64,000 bases of DNA from Periplaneta americana. Taxonomy: Eukaryota; Arthropoda; Insecta; Blattodea; Blattidae. Every line of letters begins with the position of its first letter. Positions within the stretch are counted from its first letter, which is position 1. The stretch is from the NCBI RefSeq assembly GCF_040183065.1, contig NC_091119.1, forward strand, positions 194,161,543-194,225,542, read 5' to 3'. Below are positions 43,976 to 52,579 of the stretch, one piece after another. The notes beneath the pieces are model-generated. The model was not told where the DNA came from and searched no databases. It saw only the letters and a program-made list of their open reading frames with translations. A program made the translations under genes and the position numbers.

Positions 43976-44164
43976 TGAATCATGGTTTTATTTACATATT
44001 CATGCAGCGACACAGAACAACAGATATTGGAGTGCAGAAAACTCCTATCTTTTAAACGAAATGCTTAGAGAATTGTAAGGCCTTTTTTAAATACTGTGAA
44101 TGCATAGAGACACAAGAATATAACATAATGACAGATTTCCTAGAACTGACACTGAATGTATACA

Positions 44165-44330
44165 GGTATTTTTTCAACAGCTCATACAGCTGATCTCTCT
44201 ATACCATTCATTGCGGAAATTTTTGAAGATAGTAAAGGAATATGGCCAGCACGATCCCCAGATCTTACAGTAGATTAAATATATGTGTGGAGTTACTTTA
44301 AAAATAAACGCTAAACTGGAGAATGTGCTA
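44165..44330 (+). pseudogene. Tc1/mariner transposase remnant
   Basis: The + strand reads FSTAHTADLSIPFIAEIFED, SKGIWPARSPDLTVD-stop-IYVWSYFKNK. This corresponds to the (D)xAxxHTA and WPARSPDLTxxDFFLWGYLK blocks. It is short, with stops, and close to the last dynein exon. Confidence 0.68.
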
Positions 44331-44479
44331 CGGTAGCTTTGATCGGTGCCGTTACCTTTACGATCAAATTGAACTAAATACACAGTATTATCCAGTTATT
44401 CCACAATAAATAAAATAAAGTATATCGGAATCATCCGCATACGTTGCAAGAACTGAAACACAATTTAGGGAGAAGAACT

Positions 44480-44722
44480 AATGCGTGTTAATGCTAATTT
44501 TCTTAAAAGGTATGACAGATATGAATTGTCACAAGGACATCATTTCCTATATCTTCTGTGACAAAGGTAGGTGATTATTGTGATTTGAATTGGCAATCTA
44601 TGCGCTTGACTTAAGGGGCTATGGATGTCCAACTCTGCCGGCGAACAGCGTGCATCCAGCCGTCATGCGCGGCCTCCCACTCACGGATGAACGACTATTT
44701 GAATATTCTGTGTAATAATAAC
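44480..44722. repeat. Right arm of the ~235-bp inverted repeat
   Basis: This is the partner of 42137-42368. It ends about 30 bp before the final dynein exon, so it includes part of the region where the branch site should lie. Confidence 0.75.
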
Positions 44723-44751
44723 TACTCCTTGTTGGGATATTTCTTCTGCAG

Positions 44752-44898
44752 AATACGCTACGCACTCCCGTTTATACTACTTCTCAGCGTAGAAATGCGA
44801 TGGGCGTGGGGCTTGTGTTCGAAGCAGATCTGAGAACCAAAGAGCACGCCAGTCACTGGATCCTACAAGGAGTCTCGCTGATACTGAACACCGACTGA
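44752..44898 (+). CDS. DNAH10: DNAH10-like terminal exon
   Basis: The acceptor is TTTCTTCTGCAG. The exon starts in phase 0 and ends with TGA at 44896-44898. It encodes residues 507-554: NTLRTPVYTTSQRRNAMGVG, LVFEADLRTKEHASHWILQG and VSLILNTD. The PVYTTSxRRNAMGVG...HWxLQGVxLxLNxD terminus is what I associate with DNAH10, and it ends at the family's usual C-terminus. The ten exons sum to 1,665 nt, an exact multiple of three. Confidence 0.96.
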   Translation, partial: NTLRTPVYTTSQRRNAMGVGLVFEADLRTKEHASHWILQGVSLILNTD

Positions 44899-45078
44899 GA
44901 GCTGGCGATACAGTAGCTACTTCATTTGGTATTAATTTTATTTATACGACACGAGTTTGTGTTTCGATACGTCTTTGGAAAGCGAGAGATGAGCATGGAA
45001 ACTCACAGTTATGTGCGTTCCCATTCGTCTAAATTCAAAATGTTATAAAATTGCAGTAATATACATATTTAATATTAA

Positions 45079-45084
45079 AATAAA
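45079..45084 (+). terminator. Candidate polyadenylation signal
   Basis: AATAAA lies 181 bp after the dynein stop codon, in AT-rich sequence. It is the first canonical hexamer downstream. It is a candidate only, because AT-rich DNA yields many by chance. Confidence 0.45.
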
Positions 45085-45172
45085 GAAAAGATGTTTTTGA
45101 TAAACATGCGAGAACAATAACTATTTGCCTAGTTCCTTTTAAAATCTTAACAAAAATTTAATAAAACAAATA

Positions 45173-45990
45173 CAGTAGAACTTGGTTATAACGACATCCA
45201 AGGGACCTTGAAAATTATGTTGTTATAAACGAGTGTCGTAGTAACCGAGATTCATATTATCAGTCTAGTGAGGTGGAAAATGAAAAATAATAAACATAAT
45301 TAGGCTTATTTTAGATTTATGTATTCACTTTTAAGCATACCATGAAGACAATAAAATACATGTACAATTATAAATACAGTATTCTGTATTAAAACAGTTT
45401 GTTCAGTACTCAAAAAACTTATTTACTGAGGAGTGAAGTAATCAGTCATTTTACTCTGTTGTCTCCTATTTGCCCAATATACACTTTCCAAATTACATTC
45501 TATGTTCATTATTTCAGTTGCAATTTTACTGCTCCCTCTCCTAGCTTCATACTCCCTCTAGCTTCATAGAAATGTTCATAATTCTAATGGTTTCTAAAAT
45601 GTCACTCACTTCTGTTAGTGGCCATATTGCGTGCACTTAGTGAAAATTCCCTATCGAAACTGGCCGCATGCTGGTACCATTAATACCGCATGAATTCGGG
45701 CAGGTTACAATGGGATGGGGAATCTGCCTGCATTACAGAGGTCTATGACAGAAGGAGACAGTAAAGGATTTGCCAGATTTCAGCAAAATATTTCTTAAAA
45801 TACTTTGGTTCTTAGAAAATTGTATTCCAAACTGAGGTTGAAAATGACGTTATATGCGAGGTAGACGTTTGTCGTATTAAGCAAGGTAGAAAAGCATATG
45901 TCTTATGGGGAATTAGTTGGGACCACAGAATATTTGACGTTATAGGCGAGGTGTCGCACAAAACGAGGTCGCTATAACCAAGTTCTAGTG
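45173..45990. mobile_element. Tigger/pogo-like MITE (818 bp)
   Basis: TA flanks both ends. The ends are CAGTAGAACTTGGTTATAAC and the complement CACTAGAACTTGGTTATAGC. CAGTAGAACxT at the tip is the pogo/Tigger signature. Internal echoes (GACGTTATAGGCGAGG) are present and no transposase is seen. Confidence 0.82.
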
Positions 45991-46399
45991 TACAAAAATT
46001 ACTAATTTCATCATAATTACAAATAAATAATAACTAGTAACGTTAAATTCGAGAGGTCCAAACGTGGTGGGTTCTAGACGGCCCACAGATGTGTAAATGA
46101 GGCATAGGGCCCCCGAATTTTGCATTATTTCCTGATGGAGACATGACAACTCATGTCCACGGCAGTTGTGAGACAATGTTACGCCAATCGCGCTAGCAAT
46201 GCGGCTGAATTAAGGCATATTGTCTGTAAAGTCAATTACCCTATCAACTCTCTACAGCAGATATCCACAAAATAGCTGAAACCACATTACAATGATGACT
46301 CTTTTTAATCATGAAGAAGGTGCTAGAGCAGGTGTGACCTAAAGTTTATTTTCTTTCTACAGAAAAGTTGGGAAATTGATATACAAGAAATTATGATGG
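45991..46399. other. Intergenic spacer, nothing recognised
   Basis: About 400 bp without a supported feature. Confidence 0.4.
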
Positions 46400-46670
46400 A
46401 GAAATAAAATTGAAGTCATTCACTCAGCTCTTAAAAACTTATTTGTATGGCCTGACAAATGCAAAAATATAGTTATATAGTATGATTCGAATACAGCAAT
46501 ACTAGCAATAAGTTTAACTTTATGTCCTAGGATGGCGAAACTAAATTCACAGTGTAATTAAACAAATCCATAATTTAGATAACAATTTAGTACTCCAATG
46601 GATTTCAGTCCATTCTGTGGTATATGGTAATGAGAAGTTTGATATATCAGCAAAGAAAGGATCTATACAT
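46400..46670 (+). pseudogene. RNase H domain remnant of a non-LTR retrotransposon
   Basis: The + strand, with stops and frame breaks, reads ALKNLFVWPDKCKNIVI, YDSNTAILAISL and NLVLQWISVHSVVYGNEKFD followed by ISAKKGS. These match the SDSxxAIxAI and LQWIPSHCGVxGNExADxLAKKG blocks. It is more diverged than, and distinct from, the LINE copies in the dynein introns. Confidence 0.65.
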
Positions 46671-46732
46671 TTTCAATATCAGCTACGAAAAATATTCAGT
46701 TATATTCGGAAAAATGTAGGCCTATGCTATTT

Positions 46733-46850
46733 CAGAGAAACTAATTTCAGTTTCGAAAATAGTAATATAAAGTTCGGAAGATGTAAAGTTAATTTCAGGA
46801 AAGATAAATTCAATTTCGAAAATGATAAATCTAATTTCGGAATGCTTTAA
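46733..46850. repeat. Degenerate ~21-bp repeats, forward set
   Basis: Repeating TTTCGAAAATGATAAAT- and TTTCGGAA-like units (for example AATTTCGAAAATGATAAATC) occur in about five copies. The same units occur in opposite orientation at 47755-47940. Confidence 0.55.
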
Positions 46851-47040
46851 TATTATTTTAATTAATTATTTTTTATTAAATTAGATGTAGTTTCACTGAA
46901 TTAATATAAATATGATGATGATTGCAACAATTAGCCTATTCCTGTTGCCATGCAAACGAATATTGTCAGTAAACGTTGGTCATTGAGTAGTATTATAGGT
47001 ACAATATTATTGTTCCCTTGAGAGGATATGAAAAATCAAT

Positions 47041-47567
47041 TTTGTGCGAGATCGTGCGTATTTGCTTGGTTTCCGCACAAAACCAATCCGCGGAAAGTGT
47101 AAAATTCCACATTCAGTATTCCCAACCTAACACACATAATAATTTCCCTCTTCTTACCGCTTAAGTGACATATTGATTTTACTGCTTTAGGCTTTTAACA
47201 TATTATTTTTAGAGACGTTCAATATAGTAATAATTATAAATTGGAAACTTACCACTGCAATTTCACCTAAATTGCACTGTTAATTATTATTTTTAAATAT
47301 TTTCAAAAATTAAGTAAACTCTAAATCATTACATAATCTTGCCGTTTGTTTTAAGTTCGCATTTATAGACTGGGGGAAAAAAAGACAGACGTATATCACG
47401 GCCTACTGGAGTATAGTAAACACAGAACAATTTAAAGCAACAATGTTGAAGATAGATATTTTTGTTTTGCGAATTTGCCGTCATTGAACAGAAACCAAGA
47501 TGGAGATTTCATTGCAACTAATTAGAAATTCCTCTTTCAGGTATGTAATAAACGATCTTCGCACAAA
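47041..47567. mobile_element. Possible MITE with TTTGTGCGA ends
   Basis: The left end TTTGTGCGAGATCGT and right end ACGATCTTCGCACAAA are inverted, enclosing 527 bp without genes. The target duplication is unclear. Confidence 0.45.
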
Positions 47568-47754
47568 ATAATGTACGAAACACGAGCGGTATGTTTTCTT
47601 TCAATTCTCGGAAATTAAAAAAGCTCAACTATGTTTCGCTTTTTCAAACGTTTCCTCGAACATGAAAACTTCAACATACCGCTCTTGTAAGGCATATTAC
47701 TATTATATAACATGTGTATATAATTAGTTGAAAAAATGAGAAAATCTTTCAAAT

Positions 47755-47940
47755 CCCAAATTTACTTCATTCTTTTCTGAACTTGGTATCATTTTCGATA
47801 TTGAATTTACATTTTCCGAAATTGAGGTTAACTTTTTCGAAATTAAGTTTATTTTTTCTCAATTCGAATTAATCATTTCCTAAATTAAAATTAGCTCTTT
47901 TCGAAATTGAGGTTAGCTTTTCCGAAATTGAGGCCAAAAA
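47755..47940. repeat. Degenerate ~21-bp repeats, reverse set
   Basis: Repeats such as TTTTCGAAATTGAGGTTAGC occur in about seven units and are the complement of the units at 46733-46850. Confidence 0.6.
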
Positions 47941-48491
47941 GTACAAAGTAAAAATTAAAACATGACCAAATAATATTTGTTATGAGGCTACTAAAATAAT
48001 AATTATCAAAAGGAAAATCAACCTCAACTCTTAGCACAAATGAAGATCAATATTAAAAATCAAAACGCATAAAATAGCTGAAAATTAATCACTGACCTAT
48101 GTTCAAAGCCTGCTGTGGCTATGTTTAGAGCAGGTTCTGGTGACGATGGTTTAGGCAAACATCTTATAGACTTGTCCTAGTAACCTCTATCTCCCAATAT
48201 GAGCCGAAGTGAAAGAAACAGATATGAAACATTTCACATTTGCTGAATTCCAGAAGCTTCATGAAGAACGTACTTTCAAATATGAGGAAACATAAAGGAA
48301 AATAACTTCGATATTGAGTCCTGAACATTAAATACACACCCAGTAAGGATTCTGAAAGGTAAATAAAACAGCTGTTTTACCTTTAGATAAACCTACTTCA
48401 AATAACACGTTTTCTTCATTTGAGTCGTCTCAGATTAATTAGTAGGCCTACATTCAAAAGGTAATTATTTCCTCGATTTCTGTTAATGGAT
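47941..48491. other. Intergenic spacer, diverged direct repeat only
   Basis: No gene. Part of 48436-48790 (GTAGGCCTACATTCAAAAGG) resembles 49060-49140 (GTAAGCCTACATTCAAAAGA), suggesting an old duplicated repeat. Confidence 0.4.
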
Positions 48492-48748
48492 TTATTTTTT
48501 TATTTTAGTGGGTTATTTTACGACGCTGTATCAACATCTAAGGTTACTTAGCGTCTGAATGATATGAAGGTGATAATGCCGGTGGAATGAGTCTGGGGTC
48601 CATCACCGAAAGTTACCCAGCATTTGCTCATACAGGGTTGAGGGAAAACCCCGGAAAAAACCTCAACCAGGTAACTTGCCCCAACCGGGAATCGAACCCG
48701 GGCCACCTGGTTTCGCAGCCAGACGCGCTAGCCGTTACTCCACAGGTG
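48492..48748 (-). mobile_element. tRNA-derived SINE with 11-bp TSD
   Basis: TGTTAATGGAT occurs at 48481-48491 and 48749-48759. The - strand head reads CACCTGTGGAGTAACGGCTA then GCGCGTCTGGCTGCGAAACC, B box GGGTTCGATTCCCGG, then AAGTTACCTGGTTGAGG. It is the most complete copy of the family also found at 11562. Confidence 0.88.
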
Positions 48749-48759
48749 TGTTAATGGAT

Positions 48760-49335
48760 AATGGCTCCTAAAAGATATAAAATAGCTCTTCTTTCTTTAG
48801 ATACGCATACTTCATACACAGCAGTTCCGGGATTACTGAAGAATACGATACAGCCATATTACACCCCACTGATGTGGGGACTATGACGTAATATAATAAT
48901 TATATGCAAGGCATACTAAAGGCCTCGACAAACCTGATTTAACCTATCACTGAATCCCGGCCTTACGAAAACTCTCGATCTACCAAAAAGCGTAAAGTTT
49001 CGTATCGTATTCTTCAGTAGATCCGAAAATTAATTCATTTCAGTCATCTTCTATTACTTAGTAAGCCTACATTCAAAAGATAATTTCATCGATTTCTGCT
49101 AATTCTTCATAAACACAAGGAGAATGGCTCACAATCGACGCAAGCATGAAAGACACATAAATAAAATTTATCTCAAGATCATTTACGCAAACCAGTACAT
49201 GTCAGTAGTCTTCCAATAATTACAGTAACTTATATTGGAAAAATAATTTCCTCGGTTTCCCTGTCAACTCATGGAGAATACCTCATACACACCGCCATCG
49301 TTTTGGTAGTATGGCAGTGGATTCAATGTCATAGA
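48760..49335. other. Intergenic spacer, nothing further recognised
   Basis: Apart from a short segment similar to 48436-48480, no feature was recognised. Confidence 0.4.
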
Positions 49336-51221
49336 TAGGGTAGGTTGGGGTAATTTGGGTATAAAAAGGCCTTTTTTTAAGTTTAGAGATCCATAGCCTG
49401 TTACCATAGTAACATTTTCTAGCCAGTTTTTGTATGTTAGCACTGCGACCTTCTAGAACGATTCTATTGTATTTTCAAGTATGTTGGCCTCTCTTTATCA
49501 TAATAACCCTAAGCTTAACTGTACTCAATTTACCCCATGGATGGGGAAATTTGAGTATAATGTGTATTATTGAAGTAAAACATGCTTTAAAGTCCTTATA
49601 AAATCAAATTATTCCAACCATAGGTTAGTGTATGTATCCTAGAACAGAATGTAGAAGTTAAGTAGGTAGCCTATTTAAAAATTTTAATTAGGCCTAACAA
49701 GATAAAAAAATTCAGTCATTGTAAGGTTCAAACCTGTCTTCGCACAGTTGACTAAACATCAAGTTAAGTTCTTGATAAGGTTTACTTTGTAAATTTAAAA
49801 TATATCCCATTAAAATCGGGGACACAAAACACTTCGAATAATTACCTGTATTTCACCAATCCATAATGTGTGTACATGGCATGATCTGGAACGGAAACTA
49901 GCTTAGTTACCAATTAACCTACAATTATACTCGAATTACCCCAAGTTTGTAAATTATAATTTACTAACAAACTATTAATGATATATTACTAAAGTTATTA
50001 AAAACATATTCTAAACATGTTTAATGCACGCATACATGAATTTGGTACTGTATCACAGCTGGTTTCCCAACAATACTACTTTGAATGTGATGCGTCATTA
50101 AAGACTGGTAAATAAAAAAAAATTACCGGGCAGCATCAGTGTGATCAACACAAATTTTTAACACTCCACGATAGGCAATTGTGAAATAGACAATATCCAG
50201 GACTTTCATTTCAAAACTTCCAAGTCAACAAATAACTAATTATTTAAACTGAATTTAATTTAAACAGAAAAAAACACGCCTATTTAGATTTTGAGGGGAA
50301 GTCTGAAACCATACTTAATTTCTTTTTAGATTTTACCCCTCCAGCCTCAGCCTTGGAATTTCAAATGGCATCCCTATATTTTTATACTTAAATATGAAAG
50401 AGCATTCAATTGTTTATACACCTCATTCATTTGTTTTCGCATCTTTTGTGTTCTATCGTCGCCTGACAACCCACATTCTTGTTATTATCAGTTGATTATA
50501 GGATGAAAACACAGCTTATTTTGTGTAATTTCCTAAATTTAATCAGTAAGGATGATTTATGTTCTCTCTTGAAGGGCATACACCATTTTAAAATAATTTA
50601 ATACACAAACACAACTATTACATGAAATGTTCAATAAGTTTTTGTAGCATTATTCTCTTCAGCTCTAATCAACAATAACAGCAATCCAGGTTGCCAGGCG
50701 ACGATAGAAAACAAAAGATGCGAAAACAAATGATTAAGGTGTATAAACAATTTATTGCTCCTTCATATTCAAGTATAAAAATATAGGGGTGCCAATTGAA
50801 ATTTCAAAGAGGGAGTTTATACATCAGCTGGTCAATAACCTGAACACACGTTTCAGCGTCACATTGTTGCCAAGTAACTCCATCTGTTAGCACAACCATA
50901 AAGCATCTAATAGATGCTATAGAGTTACAAACAACGAAAAAAAAAAAAAAGTGGGAGTGGCTGGAGGTGGGGAGTGAAATCTGAAATGCAATTAAGCCTG
51001 GTTTCAGACTTCCCCCTCAATCTAAATTGACGTGTTGTTTCTTTAAATTGAATTCAATTTAAATAATTAGTTATTTAGACTGGGAAGTTTTAAAATGAAA
51101 GTCATGTATTTTAAATTGGTATATGTTTGAAAATTAGGTAGGCCTAAAGTTTTATTCAATAAATTGTAACTTATACTTAAATTACTTCACTACACCCAAA
51201 TTACCCCGACTCACCCTACCT
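49336..51221. mobile_element. 1.9-kb element with GGGGTAATTTGGGT ends
   Basis: Left end TAGGGTAGGTTGGGGTAATT; right end complement of TAGGGTGAGTCGGGGTAATT. The inverted ends are about 28 bp with several mismatches. TA at both tips is possible. No transposase frame was found. A long internal inverted repeat (50201-51103) suggests a nested foldback. Confidence 0.6.
50201..51103. repeat. Long inverted repeat (foldback), arms ~275 bp
   Basis: 50201-50475 and 50686-51103 are reverse complements. Pairs include TAACTAATTATTTAAA with TTTAAATAATTAGTTA, and TTTGTTTTCGCATCTTTTGT with ACAAAAGATGCGAAAACAAA. The right arm is longer because of about 130 bp inserted near 50810-50950, ending in an A run. Confidence 0.75.
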
Positions 51222-51342
51222 AGGTTAGAAACATTAAAGCGACTCGAAAGTGTGTCGCTTCTCGTTTGGAAACAACCACTTCAATCTGGAATCAATCTCT
51301 GATCCTCTTAGATGAGAATTCATGAACAAATGGAGTTATATA

Positions 51343-51977
51343 CAGTAGAATTCCGATTATCCGTCACTCTATTAACCGATTGCTGGATTAACCGTCTGTC
51401 TTTCTCTCGCTTTTTTTTTTGCTGCAGAAATATATTAAGTACTGTACATTGTATTAGCACGTTATTTGTTTCTAGACAGGATTATTACAAGCCTCTTCCC
51501 TTACACAGTATGGTCTATTGTTCGAATTCTATACCAAATATTTTCTTCGAGTATCAAACGAACACTCATTGTGCTAAGAATCGAAAAAAAAAAAATGTAA
51601 ATAATTCAATGGTTTGGGGAAAGATAAAACATTGGCTCATCTCGCATCAGAATACGAGATTGGAGTGTAGAAAGTACGTAAATCTACAACACGACACCTC
51701 CAATACTGATATCTTTCCACAGACAGCCATTACAAGGAGTTCCCTTGCCCTTAAAAACCCGTCGTTGGTAGCCAGACTTAAATTAGTGAACTTCTGATTC
51801 ACTATCTAGCATATTAAACGCAACACCGTCAAAAACACGAAGGGAATTACGAAAGTGTAAATATTATTCAATAAGTTTACGAAAATCTTTTATGGCACCG
51901 GTACGGATTATCCGATTTTTTCGATTAACCGTTCAGCCCAGCCCCCTTCATTACCACGGATAATAGAGGTTCTGCTG
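51343..51977. mobile_element. Tigger/pogo-like MITE (635 bp) upstream of the receptor gene
   Basis: TA flanks CAGTAGAATTCCGATTATCC and the complement CAGCAGAACCTCTATTATCC. Both ends are followed by GGATTAACCG/CGGTTAATC-type echoes. This is a pogo/Tigger signature with no intact transposase. Its right end lies about 250 bp from the receptor start codon, so it may abut or overlap the promoter. Confidence 0.8.
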
Positions 51978-52082
51978 TAAATGGTTTGATTCATTGAATA
52001 GAGAACTATAAATGGACTGATGTCTGAACTTGACGCGAGATCTGGTTGGTCACTTGATCCGGTATCGGCGCGGCGCACGCAG

Positions 52083-52096
52083 GTTACCACGGCAAC
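52083..52096. promoter_or_regulatory. RFX X-box-like palindrome upstream of the receptor start
   Basis: GTTACCACGGCAAC fits RYYNYY-N2-RRNRAC and differs from the canonical GTTGCCATGGCAAC at two positions. It lies 130 bp before the ATG at 52226, in the only GC-rich stretch of the neighbourhood (52030-52200). RFX sites of this type drive ciliary and ciliated-sensory-neuron genes in animals; that role here is inference. Confidence 0.5.
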
Positions 52097-52225
52097 CAAT
52101 TGTTCGGGGTGTCATCGGAGCGGCAGCCCGCGCGACATACAGTTCCCTTGGTTCACATGACCAGGTCGGACGGACGCCGGTGATTGCCATTCTCTTCGAT
52201 GTCTGCACAGAATCGTAGCTGTTAA

Positions 52226-52500
52226 ATGGAGGAAGGGACAGCCGGACCTCTCATGACACATGGTCTTTATTTTATCTTAATGTTCGTGACCTTAGTCGGT
52301 ATAAATGGTGTACTGACCACAGACATTTCCAACGAACATGAGAAAATGCGGGTCTACAATGTCGGTGTACTCATGGCATCGAGTCTGGATTCGCCGTTTG
52401 ATCTGGAAAGAGCGGGTCCGGCAGTGGACATGGCGCTAGATCTGGTCAACCAGGACTTCCTCAGCCAGCATAACATCAAGCTGCATAAGCAGCAAGCCAG
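52226..52500 (+). CDS. Receptor with periplasmic-binding-like ligand domain, probably a receptor guanylate cyclase; first coding exon
   Basis: The start ATG is directly preceded by an in-frame TAA, which fixes it. The 91 residues begin with a short polar stretch and a hydrophobic signal segment (HGLYFILMFVTLVGINGVL). The start of an ANF-receptor-type ligand domain follows: VYNVGVLMASSLDSPFDLER, AGPAVDMALDLVNQDFLSQH and NIKLHKQQA. VGVLM...R.GPAxxxALxxVN is typical of natriuretic-peptide-receptor-like guanylate cyclases and related class I receptors. The exon ends CCAG|GTACAG in phase 2. The next exon is not in the window. No kinase or cyclase domain is visible here, so a non-cyclase ANF-domain receptor is possible. 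Confidence 0.72.
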
Positions 52501-52579
52501 GTACAGTACCATTATCACAGGTATTATCTAAATCGATTAGAACTCGCGTGATATCTGAATAACACTATTTCACAAATAT

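Noticed and set aside
46946..46959. GTTGCCATGCAAAC as another X-box
   Set aside because: The second half (GCAAAC) breaks the RRNRAC consensus, and there is no gene nearby.
52030..52218. 62-codon frame in the GC-rich region upstream of the receptor exon
   Set aside because: Arg/Gly/Ala-rich composition follows GC content. It is out of frame with the receptor and has no recognisable domain.
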